Notes: generated from the letters alone by a model not told the origin. A DNA stretch of 46,689 bases from an uncultured Eubacteriales bacterium (GCA_900316555.1 ONDL01000003.1:1-46689), one strand, 5' to 3'. Positions 24,761-32,955 are shown, numbered from the stretch's first letter. Translations and numbers: made by a program.

Positions 24761-25330
24761 ATGAAAATTATGGTTGAAACCTCCGCGCACCACGTGCACG
24801 TAACCCGCGAGACCCTCGACGTACTTTACGGCAAGGGACATCAGCTCACCAACAAGAAGGACCTTTCCCAGCCCGGTCAGTTCGCCTGCACCGAGAAGGT
24901 TACCGTAGTCGGCCCCAGAGGAGAGATGACTATGTCTATCCTCGGCCCCGAAAGACCCGACGATCAGGTTGAGGTCAGCCTCACCGACGCACGCAAGCTC
25001 GGCATTGCCGCTCCCATTAAGGAATCAGGCGACGTAGCCGGTACACCCGGCTGCATTCTCAGAGGCCCCGAGGGTGAGGTAGAAATCGCTCAGGGCGTTA
25101 TCGCCGCTCAGAGACACGTTCACCTCGATCCCAAAACGGCCGAGGAGTTCGGTCTGAAGGACAAGGAGATCGTTTCCGTCAAGGTCGGCGAGGGTACAGG
25201 CAGAGCTACCGTATTCGGCGACGTTGTTATCCGCGTCAGCCCCAAGTACGCTCCCGCTATGCACATTGACACCGACGAGAGCAACGCTGCAGGTCTCGGC
25301 GGCACCGTTGACGGTGAGATCATCAAGTAA
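24761..25330 (+). CDS. pduL: PduL-type phosphate acyltransferase
   Basis: Interconverts acyl-CoA and acyl-phosphate. The 189 residues form two similar halves, each with a His-rich metal site: HHVHVT near the N terminus and RHVHLD in the second half. RVSPKYAPAMHIDTDE is a further family block. There are no microcompartment shell genes, no encapsulation-type N-terminal extension and no acetate kinase gene nearby, so it may act as the cell's phosphotransacetylase. The start at 24761 follows AGGTGG; an ATG 18 nt earlier lacks a site. Confidence 0.9.
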   Translation: MKIMVETSAHHVHVTRETLDVLYGKGHQLTNKKDLSQPGQFACTEKVTVVGPRGEMTMSILGPERPDDQVEVSLTDARKLGIAAPIKESGDVAGTPGCILRGPEGEVEIAQGVIAAQRHVHLDPKTAEEFGLKDKEIVSVKVGEGTGRATVFGDVVIRVSPKYAPAMHIDTDESNAAGLGGTVDGEIIK

Positions 25331-25351
25331 TTAACTGAACAGCTTTTCGGA

Positions 25352-25383
25352 AAGGTCGGAGTACGCTCCGGCCTTTTGTTTTT
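25352..25383 (+). terminator. Rho-independent terminator of pduL
   Basis: The stem AAGGTCGGAG (25352-25361) pairs with CTCCGGCCTT (25366-25375), then TTGTTTTT. Confidence 0.8.
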
Positions 25384-25449
25384 GGCGGCGGTTTCGCTAC
25401 CAACTATCTTATCATAAAACACAGCTGCGCGCAAGGTAAAATTGAACGG

Positions 25450-25478
25450 TTGAAATGACGGGGATTTGGGTGTATAAT
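25450..25478 (+). promoter_or_regulatory. Promoter of the sortase pair
   Basis: TTGAAA (25450-25455), 17 bp, TATAAT (25473-25478). Transcription should begin near 25485, which rules out the earlier in-frame start at 25455. Confidence 0.75.
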
Positions 25479-25508
25479 ATACCTAATAATTTCCCTGCGA
25501 GGTTAAAA

Positions 25509-26423
25509 ATGAAAAAACGCCTGCTAATTATACTTATCATAGTTATTTTTACCGCCGGACTGGGCATTCTGCTCTATCCGCTCGTAAGCTCCATCGTCAA
25601 CAATATCAACGACCGCAGCGAGGCGCGTCAGAAGCAGATGGAGGTTGAGAAGATGGATTCCGACAGGATAAATGACCTCTTTGCCGACGCCGAAAGCTAC
25701 AACAGCAGCCTGACAGACACCGTCGTCCTCACAGACCCGTTCGATATCGATTCGTATGAAAAAATCGGCGCGCACTACGAGGAGACATTTGACATCGACG
25801 GCAACGGCTTTATCGGATATATCGATATTCCCTCCATCGACGTCTATCTGCCCATCTACCACGGCACCTCGGACGAGGTTCTCAAAAAGGGTGCGGGGCA
25901 CCTCAACAACACCTCTCTGCCTATCGGCGGCTTTGGTACGCACAGCGTGATCTCGGCGCACTCGGCGTATCCGTCAAAGACGCTGTTCGACTATCTTCTT
26001 GACATGAAGGAGGGCGACCTCTTCTATATACACGTACTCGACCGCGTGCTCGAGTACAGGGTCGACCAGATCAAAACCGTCCTTCCAAACGATGTTAACG
26101 ACCTCTATGTCGTCAAGGGCAAGGACTACGTAACGCTGATGACCTGCACGCCCTATACCGTCAACACCCACCGCCTGCTTGTCCGCGGCGAGCGCGTGCC
26201 CGACGACCCCGATATCGTGGTTGAAGACGACGGCAGCAAGTCGGTGAACAAGACGGTCAAAGCGGTGAACAACGGCAGGGATTCGATGTATGTCCTCGGC
26301 TACAAGCTCAGCTATGTCACGATAATCATCGGAATCGGAGTATTTCTTCTCGTTGTCGCCGCGGCTGTGGTTCTCGCCGTAAGACGCGGCAGAAGCCGCA
26401 AAAACAAAGGCGGTGAGAGCTGA
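25509..26423 (+). CDS. Class C-like sortase with C-terminal membrane segment
   Basis: A 304-residue membrane-bound transpeptidase. An N-terminal membrane helix (about 4-26) precedes the sortase barrel, and a second helix (about 268-290) with a basic tail ends the protein, the layout of class C (pilin-polymerising) sortases. The catalytic His is in VISAHSAYP, the Cys in TLMTCTPY and the Arg in NTHRLLVRGER. The usual GHRGLP motif of class C is changed to SAHSAYP. The start at 25509 follows GAGG and lies downstream of the promoter. It overlaps the next sortase by one base. No LPxTG-type substrate or pilin gene is in the window. Confidence 0.9.
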   Translation: MKKRLLIILIIVIFTAGLGILLYPLVSSIVNNINDRSEARQKQMEVEKMDSDRINDLFADAESYNSSLTDTVVLTDPFDIDSYEKIGAHYEETFDIDGNGFIGYIDIPSIDVYLPIYHGTSDEVLKKGAGHLNNTSLPIGGFGTHSVISAHSAYPSKTLFDYLLDMKEGDLFYIHVLDRVLEYRVDQIKTVLPNDVNDLYVVKGKDYVTLMTCTPYTVNTHRLLVRGERVPDDPDIVVEDDGSKSVNKTVKAVNNGRDSMYVLGYKLSYVTIIIGIGVFLLVVAAAVVLAVRRGRSRKNKGGES

Positions 26424-27244
26424 TGTGGAGAAAAATCCTTACCGTTGTCGCGATCATCATACTGCTGACGGGGATAGGCTTTCTTCTGTTCCCGACAGTC
26501 TCGAATTTCATCGGTCAGCAACGCGCGAACAACGTGATTGAGGAGTATTCCGAGACGCTCGACCATGTCATAAAGGAGGACGATCCCGAGACTGCGAAGG
26601 AGCTTGGAATCACCGCCAAAAGCTTCGAGGAAGCGCTTGAAAAGGGCGAGATCGACGAGGAGGGCTACCCGGTCAACTCCGAGGGTGTTCGCACCTACAG
26701 CTACACAGTCAGCTTTGAGTACGACCTCGACAGGCTCTACAGCGACAGCAAGGAGTACAACGCCTCGATTTTTCATCATCAGGGCACGGTGGACACGATA
26801 AATTACGAGAAGGCGGCGCTCGACATGAGCAGGTACGGGCTGAACAACCTCTACGGTTATCTTTCCGCGCCGTCGATCGACCTCTATCTGCCCGTTTACC
26901 TCGGCGCGAATGACAGCATGATGAGCTACGGCGCCGCGCATCTCAGCGGCACCTCGCTTCCGATTGACGAGAAGAATACGAACGTCGCGATCGCGGGTCA
27001 CACTGGCTACATCGGCAGGATATTCTTTGACAACATAAAGCGGCTCGACCTTGGCGACACGGTGAGTTTTACGAATTACTGGGAGACTATCGACTACGAG
27101 GTGATCGATTTCAAGACCGTCGCGCCGAACGAAACGGGCGACATCTACATCAAGGACGGCAGGCAGCTTATGACGCTTATCACCTGCACGCCCGACGGAC
27201 ACGGCGGATTCGGACGTTACCTCGTTATTTGCGAGAAGAAGTAA
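26423..27244 (+). CDS. Second sortase family protein
   Basis: A 273-residue protein with an N-terminal membrane helix (about 5-24) and a sortase barrel: IAGHTGY (His), TLITCTP (Cys) and GRYLVIC (Arg). There is no C-terminal membrane segment, so the class is uncertain (class D- or B-like). An insertion of about 60 acidic residues lies between the helix and the barrel. The start overlaps the stop of the first sortase (TGATG), showing translational coupling. A strong terminator follows. Confidence 0.88.
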   Translation: MWRKILTVVAIIILLTGIGFLLFPTVSNFIGQQRANNVIEEYSETLDHVIKEDDPETAKELGITAKSFEEALEKGEIDEEGYPVNSEGVRTYSYTVSFEYDLDRLYSDSKEYNASIFHHQGTVDTINYEKAALDMSRYGLNNLYGYLSAPSIDLYLPVYLGANDSMMSYGAAHLSGTSLPIDEKNTNVAIAGHTGYIGRIFFDNIKRLDLGDTVSFTNYWETIDYEVIDFKTVAPNETGDIYIKDGRQLMTLITCTPDGHGGFGRYLVICEKK

Positions 27245-27248
27245 AAAA

Positions 27249-27274
27249 AACAGAGGCGGCTGCCTCTGTTTTTT
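27249..27274 (+). terminator. Rho-independent terminator of the sortase pair
   Basis: The stem AACAGAGGC (27249-27257) pairs with GCCTCTGTT (27262-27270), followed by further Ts. Confidence 0.85.
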
Positions 27275-27315
27275 AATTGCCCGCACCCGAGTTCTGTTGC
27301 CGCAGAAACTACAAT

Positions 27316-27366
27316 CCGGAGCGAAGCGACCATTAATTTTCAATTTTCAATTTTACATTTTCAATT
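27316..27366 (+). repeat. Dispersed AT-rich repeat, copy 1
   Basis: The head GGAGCGAAGCGACC is followed by short units of the TTTTCAA/TTTTACA type. The same arrangement occurs in the opposite orientation at 37648-37708 (head, then TTAATTTTC and TTTTCCA/TTTTCAA units). It lies directly after the AEC transporter gene (minus strand). Confidence 0.7.
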
Positions 27367-28295
27367 CAATAAAGGCTCCAGATCAGCGACACTATCAGCG
27401 GCATTGTCACGAGCGAGAGCAGGGTCGTTGATGCAACTACGCTGACCGAAAGCTCTGTGTCGCGGTTGAACTTCGCCGAGAACATCGTCGTTGTCGCGGC
27501 GGTGGGAGCCGAGCAGGCGATCGTGAACGCTATCACCATCGTTCTGTCGAGCTTCAGGAAAAACATCGCGAATGCCGCGGCGAGCGGTATGATAAGCAGT
27601 CTGAACACGCTCGCGAGGTACGCGTCTCTGTCCGAGAACGCCTTTTTGAAGTTCGCCTGCGAGAGGTAGAAGCCGATGATCAGCATCGGCAGCGGCGTGT
27701 TGAGGTTCGCGAGGTGGGTGATCGGCTGCGCGACTACGGGCGGAAGCTGTACCCCGAACACAAAGAGCAGGATTGCCGCAATCGCACCGATGATTCCGGG
27801 GTTGAACGCGAGGCGCTTTATCGAGAGCTGCTTTTTGTCGCCGCTCATGTCGAACAGTCCGTACGTCCAGACCACGATGTTGAACACCGCGACGAAGATC
27901 GAGCCGAAGAACCAGCCGTCCTCGCCGAGCAGCTCCTTCTGCAGCGGCAGGGACATGAAGCCGCAGTTTGAGAATATCACAGAAAACTGCAGTACCTTGC
28001 GCCGCGCGATATCCTTCTGGCGGAATACAAGACGCGCGATAAGCACCGACACGGCGAGAATCACCAGTGCGGTCACCGCGGCGGTGAGAACCTTGCCGAG
28101 CGTTTCCATCGAGAATTCGCGCTGGAACGCCGACACCATTACGCAGGGCGTGACGGCGTAGAGAACGATGTCGGTCATTACCTTTGAGGCGTGCTCCGTG
28201 ATCACGCCCTTTTTGCCGCAGATAAAGCCCACGGCGATGAGAATAAACAGTACTATGACCTGCTGTCCGATGACAAGAAAGTTTTCAAGAAACAT
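27366..28295 (-). CDS. AEC family transporter (auxin efflux carrier type)
   Basis: A membrane protein of about 309 residues with roughly ten hydrophobic segments arranged as two halves. Conserved features include LYAVTPCVMVSAF in the first half, FSNCGFMSLPLQ with the family's Asn-Cys-Gly-Phe block, and ACSAPTAATTTMFSAKF in the second. Family members export or import organic acids; the substrate here is unknown. The start at 28295 was chosen because GGGGG lies 7 nt upstream; the ATG at 28301 is too close to it. Confidence 0.88.
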   Translation of the reverse strand: MFLENFLVIGQQVIVLFILIAVGFICGKKGVITEHASKVMTDIVLYAVTPCVMVSAFQREFSMETLGKVLTAAVTALVILAVSVLIARLVFRQKDIARRKVLQFSVIFSNCGFMSLPLQKELLGEDGWFFGSIFVAVFNIVVWTYGLFDMSGDKKQLSIKRLAFNPGIIGAIAAILLFVFGVQLPPVVAQPITHLANLNTPLPMLIIGFYLSQANFKKAFSDRDAYLASVFRLLIIPLAAAFAMFFLKLDRTMVIAFTIACSAPTAATTTMFSAKFNRDTELSVSVVASTTLLSLVTMPLIVSLIWSLY

Positions 28296-28322
28296 AAGCA
28301 TACCCCCGTTACATACAAGGTC

Positions 28323-28351
28323 ATTCTATCACAGCCGGAAACGGATTGCAA
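28323..28351 (-). promoter_or_regulatory. Promoter of the AEC transporter gene
   Basis: On the minus strand, TTGCAA (28346-28351), 17 bp ending TGTGA, TAGAAT (28323-28328). Confidence 0.65.
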
Positions 28352-28472
28352 GAAAAACGCTGTCAAGACGATATTATCGACAAATTAAGCCGAAAAACCT
28401 TGTGAAAATTCACCAACAGAAATTTTTAATTTTTCGAAATATGTATTAACCGCCAAAAATAATTTGTGATTA

Positions 28473-28501
28473 TTGACAATTAAATTTCCCGTATGTATAA
28501 T
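28473..28501 (+). promoter_or_regulatory. Perfect-consensus promoter of the DUF6465 gene
   Basis: TTGACA (28473-28478), 17 bp, TATAAT (28496-28501): exact consensus, implying high basal expression. Confidence 0.85.
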
Positions 28502-28567
28502 ATAGTCAATGTTACAAAAGACATTAAATAGTAATATCATAAATCAAAATGAAAGAAGGAGTTTGTG

Positions 28568-29008
28568 ATGGCAAAAACCAAGAAGACCGCTGCTGCTGCG
28601 GAAAAGGAAACCAAGAAGACAGTAAAGGCTGCCGAGGTTAAGGCTGAGGCTGTAGAGGCTAAGGCTGAGGAAGTTAAGGCTGAGGAAGTTAAGGCTGAGG
28701 CTAAGGCTGAGAAGAAAGCTCCCGCCAAGAAGGCTCCCGCAAAGAAAGCGGCTCCCAAGAAGACTGCTCCCAAGAAGCCCGAGGCTGTTGAGACTAAGAT
28801 TGCTGAGGCAAAGCCCGTTGAGACTAAGGCTGATTTCTTTGTTGAGTTCGGCGGCGTTCAGGTTGCGGCTAAGGACGTTCTCGAGAACATCAAAAAGACC
28901 ATCGGCAAGGACGCTAAGGAAATCGCTGTTTACCTCAAGCCCGAAGAGAGCAAGGCTTACTTCGTAGCTGACGGTGAGAAGGGCGAGATGGACGTATACT
29001 TCTGCTAA
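28568..29008 (+). CDS. DUF6465-like protein with a histone H1-like Lys/Ala/Pro tail
   Basis: A 146-residue protein in two parts. Residues about 1-85 are low complexity, rich in Lys, Ala, Glu and Pro; KAE/VKAE repeats are followed by PAKKAPAKKAAPKK, reminiscent of histone H1 and of bacterial HU tails. Residues about 90-146 form a compact domain (DFFVEFGGVQVAAKDVLENIK) matching the DUF6465 family as I recall it. The basic tail could bind nucleic acid, but this is inference. A strong GAAGGAG site and a consensus promoter suggest abundance. The second ATG at 28568 is preferred over the overlapping GTG. Confidence 0.8.
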   Translation: MAKTKKTAAAAEKETKKTVKAAEVKAEAVEAKAEEVKAEEVKAEAKAEKKAPAKKAPAKKAAPKKTAPKKPEAVETKIAEAKPVETKADFFVEFGGVQVAAKDVLENIKKTIGKDAKEIAVYLKPEESKAYFVADGEKGEMDVYFC

Positions 29009-29111
29009 TCGGGTAAGACCCGCGGCAGATTCGCGTATTATAGTGCGGCACGTTTACCGTTTTCGCGTTTTCGCGTGAAGCGTTCATGCTTTTGCTTACA
29101 CGGCATTGTAA

Positions 29112-29146
29112 AAGGACAGGAGTAAAATCCTGTCCTTAGTTTTTTG
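29112..29146 (+). terminator. Rho-independent terminator of the DUF6465 gene
   Basis: The stem AAGGACAGGA (29112-29121) pairs with TCCTGTCCTT (29128-29137), then AGTTTTTT. The 100 bases before it hold no gene I can support. Confidence 0.85.
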
Positions 29147-29155
29147 CCTTATACG

Positions 29156-29184
29156 GAAAAACGGAGAGACCGCAGTCTCTCCGT
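29156..29184 (-). terminator. Rho-independent terminator of the coiled-coil gene
   Basis: The stem ACGGAGAGAC (29161-29170) pairs with GTCTCTCCGT (29175-29184), and five Ts follow on the minus strand. Confidence 0.8.
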
Positions 29185-29204
29185 GGTTAAGTCTGTATTT
29201 GATA

Positions 29205-29798
29205 TCAGAACGGCTCGCCGTCGGGATACTCCTCGTCGAGTGCTTCCTTGACTGCCTTTGCGATGTGCTCCTTCGCGTCAGCGGCGGTCTCGGCTGCCTT
29301 TTCGGCGGCATCCTCTGCTTTCCCGGCGACCTCTTCCGCCTTCTCGGCTACTGCGTCAAAGGGGTTTGAATCGTAGTCGTCCTCGTTGGAGCAGGCTACG
29401 GTGATGTCAACTACGTCCTCCTGCTTTACCTCGGCGGGCTTCTTCTCGGGCGCTGAGGGAACAGCGTAAACGAACTCGCTCTGGCTCTCGAGCACCATAC
29501 GGTAGCACTCGCGCGCCTTGGCGATCTTAGCCTTGCTGTTGTCGATAACGCCGAGCAGGTTCTTCTGCTTCTCGTCGGCGGCGGTGACATCGCCCTTCTT
29601 GAGCATCTCGTAGTACTCCTTGCCCAGCGCGATATAGGCGCGGTTCATCAGCTCGCTCTCGCTCTTCATCACCATTCTCAGGCGGTTGAGCTTTGCCTTT
29701 GTGCGGTTCTTCTCCACGAAGTTCTGTGCGACGGTGGTGATGGTGTCGGCGGCAGTATTCATCGTGCTTTTAACCTTATCAATAATCGCTTGACTCAT
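29205..29798 (-). CDS. Predicted helical protein of unknown function
   Basis: A 197-residue, probably cytoplasmic protein. The first 115 residues are predicted helical and charged (KVKSTMNTAADTITTVAQNF, then KAKLNRLRMVMKSESELMNR), resembling small proteins found beside zinc-ribbon genes in gut Clostridia. The C-terminal 50 residues are an amphipathic Ala/Glu/Lys repeat (EKAEEVAGKAEDAAEKAAE) like LEA or apolipoprotein helices. No signal peptide or membrane segment is present. I do not recognise a functional family. It has its own promoter and terminator. Confidence 0.75.
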   Translation of the reverse strand: MSQAIIDKVKSTMNTAADTITTVAQNFVEKNRTKAKLNRLRMVMKSESELMNRAYIALGKEYYEMLKKGDVTAADEKQKNLLGVIDNSKAKIAKARECYRMVLESQSEFVYAVPSAPEKKPAEVKQEDVVDITVACSNEDDYDSNPFDAVAEKAEEVAGKAEDAAEKAAETAADAKEHIAKAVKEALDEEYPDGEPF

Positions 29799-29842
29799 AT
29801 CTATTTCTCCTTATGCGCCGCAGCGCTTTATTTCTAAAATAT

Positions 29843-29871
29843 ATTATGACAGATTATTTTAATAAAATCAA
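29843..29871 (-). promoter_or_regulatory. Promoter of the helical protein gene
   Basis: On the minus strand, TTGATT (29866-29871), 17 bp, CATAAT (29843-29848). Confidence 0.6.
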
Positions 29872-29889
29872 TATTTTTTTCAAATTTAC

Positions 29890-29918
29890 TTGTGAAAACT
29901 CAACAATGTTGATATAAT
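29890..29918 (+). promoter_or_regulatory. Promoter of the CpXC gene
   Basis: TTGTGA (29890-29895), 17 bp, TATAAT (29913-29918), about 22 nt before the start codon. Confidence 0.65.
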
Positions 29919-29940
29919 AAACTGAAAGAGGTGTTAAGCT

Positions 29941-30639
29941 ATGCCCGAAAAAAAGGTCAACAAGGCTGTCGTCTGCCCGATGTGCGGCGAGCTGAGCAAG
30001 GCAGTCGTATATACAAGCGTCAACGCGACCGTCGACAAGGAGCAGCGCGAGCGTGTGCTTGACGGCGGACTGTTCGCGTGGAAGTGTCCGTCCTGCGGCT
30101 ACAGCGCGCGGCTGACGTACCCCATTCTTTATAACGATATGAAGAACCGCTTCATGATATATCTCATTCCTAAAATCGACCGTTACCAGCTCTGCGACAA
30201 GGAGCTCGAGGAGAAGTACAGCAACCTGCGCAATATCAACAAGCGCGTCGTTGCCGACTTCAACTCCTTCAAGGAGAAGATTTTTATCTTTGAGTCGGGA
30301 CTCGACGACATGGCGGTTGAGCTGACAAAGGCGGTTATCGGCCAGACGGTTTCCAAGAAGCTCGACGGAGCCGAGGTAAAGAACGGCTATCTCTCGATGT
30401 ACGACCGCGAGAGCAATACGATGGGCTTTACATACTTCACGGACGAGGAGATGACTCCCTACGTCCAGACTGCGCGGCTCGAAATCTACGGCAAGTCAAA
30501 GGAGATCGTCGAGCAGTTCGCAATCAAGGACAAGAAGCTCAAGGGCTTCATCAAGATCGACGGCGAGTGGGCGGACAACATTCTGTACCGCTACAAGCGC
30601 GCCAAAAAAATCGAAAGACTCAATAAGGTCAAGGAATAA
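29941..30639 (+). CDS. CpXC domain-containing protein
   Basis: A 232-residue protein. Its N-terminal domain (about 10-75) has two zinc-binding pairs, CPMCGE (12-17) and CPSCGY (53-58), and the downstream hydrophobic block RFMIYLIP, as in the CpXC family, whose role is unknown. The C-terminal 150 residues are charged with no recognised fold. GAAAGAGG lies upstream of the start. It is a single gene between a promoter and a terminator, next to the helical-protein gene on the opposite strand. Confidence 0.82.
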   Translation: MPEKKVNKAVVCPMCGELSKAVVYTSVNATVDKEQRERVLDGGLFAWKCPSCGYSARLTYPILYNDMKNRFMIYLIPKIDRYQLCDKELEEKYSNLRNINKRVVADFNSFKEKIFIFESGLDDMAVELTKAVIGQTVSKKLDGAEVKNGYLSMYDRESNTMGFTYFTDEEMTPYVQTARLEIYGKSKEIVEQFAIKDKKLKGFIKIDGEWADNILYRYKRAKKIERLNKVKE

Positions 30640-30642
30640 ATC

Positions 30643-30671
30643 AAGGGTTGGCACATCGCCAACCCTTTTAT
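30643..30671 (+). terminator. Rho-independent terminator of the CpXC gene
   Basis: The stem AAGGGTTGGC (30643-30652) pairs with GCCAACCCTT (30658-30667), then Ts. It overlaps the stop codon of the convergent DUF1275 gene. Confidence 0.8.
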
Positions 30672-31336
30672 ATATCACTGAACGCTTTGATTTTCGCGCT
30701 CTCGTAGCGGTAGTACGCAATTACCGAGATTCCTATCAACACAAAGCAGAACCAGACGCTCTGCGCGGCGAAAAATATGCTCAGCAGGCACGCTGCCGCT
30801 ACTCCCGTGTGAAAGCACAGCAGAGTTGCCCAGTAGAATTTCGCGTTGCGGAGTGCTTTTTTGTCCCTGTCCATTACGTATGTCGTCGAAAGCATGACCG
30901 CCTGACGGACGTTGTTTGACGAGAAGATCGTCGCGCTCGAATTGCCGCCTGCCTTCTTGTAGGCGTTCCACTGGACGGGCATCGCGAACGCTATAGGCAC
31001 AACCGAGAGGTAGCTGTTTCCGGTGAGCGAGAGGATTCCCGTGGCGCATATCGCGAGTGCCGTTACGATCAGGCTGACTATCTTCATGCTCAGCGGCGAG
31101 TACCGCCTGAAAACCGTGTAGAATATGCAGCTTGCCGCGTATGTGAGAAACAGCAGAACGATGTAGCCGATGCTCAGAAGATTGCCCTCAAATGCCGACA
31201 GCACCAGCCTTATCAGGTTGCCTGTCTGGGCGTTTGCGAGAATGTCGCTGTGGTTGATGATCGTATAGCCCGCCATAAAGCCGCCGATGACGCTGACTGT
31301 GTGGTGGAGCGTCATCTGCTTCTTGACTATTTCCAT
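30668..31336 (-). CDS. DUF1275 (YoaK-like) membrane protein
   Basis: A 222-residue protein with six or so hydrophobic segments. The block GGFMAGYTIINHSDILANAQTGN near the N terminus is the hallmark of DUF1275 (GG-[FY]-x-[DA]...N-Q-T-G-N), and the mid-region QWNAYKK plus the later segment fit. The function is unknown; a transporter-like role is often suggested. A GGGATAG site precedes the start. Confidence 0.85.
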   Translation of the reverse strand: MEIVKKQMTLHHTVSVIGGFMAGYTIINHSDILANAQTGNLIRLVLSAFEGNLLSIGYIVLLFLTYAASCIFYTVFRRYSPLSMKIVSLIVTALAICATGILSLTGNSYLSVVPIAFAMPVQWNAYKKAGGNSSATIFSSNNVRQAVMLSTTYVMDRDKKALRNAKFYWATLLCFHTGVAAACLLSIFFAAQSVWFCFVLIGISVIAYYRYESAKIKAFSDI

Positions 31337-31367
31337 TTCTATCCCTTATTTCAAATGTGCTGTGGAT

Positions 31368-31396
31368 ATTGTAGCACGGATTTGAGAGGATTGCAA
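31368..31396 (-). promoter_or_regulatory. Promoter of the DUF1275 gene
   Basis: On the minus strand, TTGCAA (31391-31396), 17 bp, TACAAT (31368-31373). Confidence 0.65.
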
Positions 31397-31401
31397 ACAA
31401 T

Positions 31402-31431
31402 AAAAAAAGGAGCGTCGAAAAACGCTCCTTT
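31402..31431 (-). terminator. Rho-independent terminator of the citrate synthase gene
   Basis: The stem AAAGGAGCGT (31406-31415) pairs with ACGCTCCTTT (31422-31431); the minus-strand arm runs into TTTTTTT. Confidence 0.85.
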
Positions 31432-31434
31432 TAA

Positions 31435-32805
31435 TTATCTCTGGCTGAGTTTTGTGTATTCCTTCTCGGTTGAGATGCTCATGTACGCCGGACGGATGAT
31501 CTTGCCCGCGTTGATGAGCTCCTCGAGTCTGTGCGCACTCCAGCCCGCGATTCTCGCGGTGGCGAAGAGCGGTGTGTACAGCTCGCAGGGAATGTCGAGC
31601 ATGCTGTAGAGCAGTCCGCTGTAGAAGTCGACGTTCGACGCGACGCCCTTGTAGATGCGGCGCTTTTTGCCGATGACCTGAGGTGCAAGACGCTCAACGA
31701 GAGCGTAGAGGTCGAACTCCTTGTCGTAGCCCTCGACCTCGGCGAGCTTCTTTACAGCGCCCTTGAGAATGACCTGACGCGGGTCGGAGATGGTATAGAC
31801 CGCGTGACCCATACCGTAGATAAGACCCTTTTTGTCAAACGCCTGCTTGTCGAGCAGCTTTTCAAGATATCTTGTGACCTCGTCCTCGTCCTTCCAGTCG
31901 CGGACAGTCTGCTTCAGATCCTCGAACATCTCGAATACCTTTACGTTCGCGCCGCCGTGCTTGGGTCCCTTGAGCGACGAGAGCGCCGCCGCAATCGCGG
32001 AGTATGTGTCCGTGCCCGAAGAGGTTACGACGTGGGTGGTGAAGGTCGAGTTGTTACCGCCGCCGTGCTCCATGTGGAGGATCAGCGCCATGTCGAGCAC
32101 CTTCGCCTCGAGGTCGGTGTAGCTCCTGTCGGGACGGAGCAGAGAGAGGATAACCTCGGCTGTCGACATGGTCGGCTCAGCACGGTGAATGTAAAGGCTT
32201 TTGTCGCGCAGATAGTGGTTATACGCGTGGTAGCCGTACACGCTGAGCATCGGGAATACCGAAATCAGCTGAATGCACTGGCGCAGCACGTTGTTGATAG
32301 AGGTGTCGTTGGGGTTCTTGTCGTAACAGAACAGGGTGAGTACCGAGCGCGCGATGGAGTTCATCATGTCCTCACTGGGCGCCTTGAGAATAACGTCGCG
32401 GACGAAGTTTTGCGGCAGGGTGCGGTATTGCACCAGAAGCGTCTTGAAGTTCAGGAGCTGTTCTCTGTTTGGCATCTCGCCGAAGAGAAGCAGATAAACA
32501 ACCTCCTCAAAGCCGAAGCGGTCGTCGGCGAGGATTCCGCCTACGATGTCGTTGACGTTGTAGCCTCTGTAGTACAGCTCGCCCTCGCAGGGTACGAGCT
32601 TGCCGTCGACGAGCTTGTTCTGCTTGATCGTCGAGATGTCGGTAAGACCTGTCAGAACGCCCTTGCCGTCGATGTCGCGCAGTCCGCGCTTAACGTCGTA
32701 CTTGCCGTAAAGCGCCGGGTCTATCTTGGAGTTCTCCGACATTTTCTCCGCGAGAAAGTTGATCTCCGGTGTATTTTCAGAATAATCCCAGGTTGTATCT
32801 ACCAT
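31435..32805 (-). CDS. Citrate synthase (Si-type citrate/methylcitrate synthase family)
   Basis: Condenses oxaloacetate and acetyl-CoA to citrate, feeding 2-oxoglutarate and hence glutamate and arginine synthesis. The 456 residues contain ELYYRGY, the active-site histidines in MEHGGGNNS and GPKHGGAN, and GMGHAVYTISDPR. The long N terminus (about 45 residues before the core) is common in Clostridial members. The start at 32805 follows AAGGGAG; an earlier in-frame start lies between promoter and site. No aconitase or isocitrate dehydrogenase gene is adjacent. Methylcitrate synthase activity cannot be excluded from sequence. Confidence 0.92.
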   Translation of the reverse strand: MVDTTWDYSENTPEINFLAEKMSENSKIDPALYGKYDVKRGLRDIDGKGVLTGLTDISTIKQNKLVDGKLVPCEGELYYRGYNVNDIVGGILADDRFGFEEVVYLLLFGEMPNREQLLNFKTLLVQYRTLPQNFVRDVILKAPSEDMMNSIARSVLTLFCYDKNPNDTSINNVLRQCIQLISVFPMLSVYGYHAYNHYLRDKSLYIHRAEPTMSTAEVILSLLRPDRSYTDLEAKVLDMALILHMEHGGGNNSTFTTHVVTSSGTDTYSAIAAALSSLKGPKHGGANVKVFEMFEDLKQTVRDWKDEDEVTRYLEKLLDKQAFDKKGLIYGMGHAVYTISDPRQVILKGAVKKLAEVEGYDKEFDLYALVERLAPQVIGKKRRIYKGVASNVDFYSGLLYSMLDIPCELYTPLFATARIAGWSAHRLEELINAGKIIRPAYMSISTEKEYTKLSQR

Positions 32806-32904
32806 AGAATCACTCCCTTTCATTTTAGTTTACAGACATAAGATGTTCGCGCTGAACGGGCTGAAATGTGCCGTTTCATCACGCCGAATCACCTTAGAAT
32901 CCCA

Positions 32905-32933
32905 ATTATAACACATTTCCCACCAAAAAGCAA
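32905..32933 (-). promoter_or_regulatory. Promoter of the citrate synthase gene
   Basis: On the minus strand, TTGCTT (32928-32933), 17 bp, TATAAT (32905-32910). Confidence 0.7.
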
Positions 32934-32955
32934 GGCGTCGGGAATATCCTGCGAA

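Noticed and set aside
28302..28472. Possible small gene between the AEC transporter and the DUF6465 gene
   Set aside because: Only short frames without ribosome sites; the gap is explained by two divergent promoters.
31531..32841. 436-codon frame opposite the citrate synthase gene
   Set aside because: The opposite strand encodes an intact citrate synthase with all active-site motifs; the shadow frame shows no recognisable domain.
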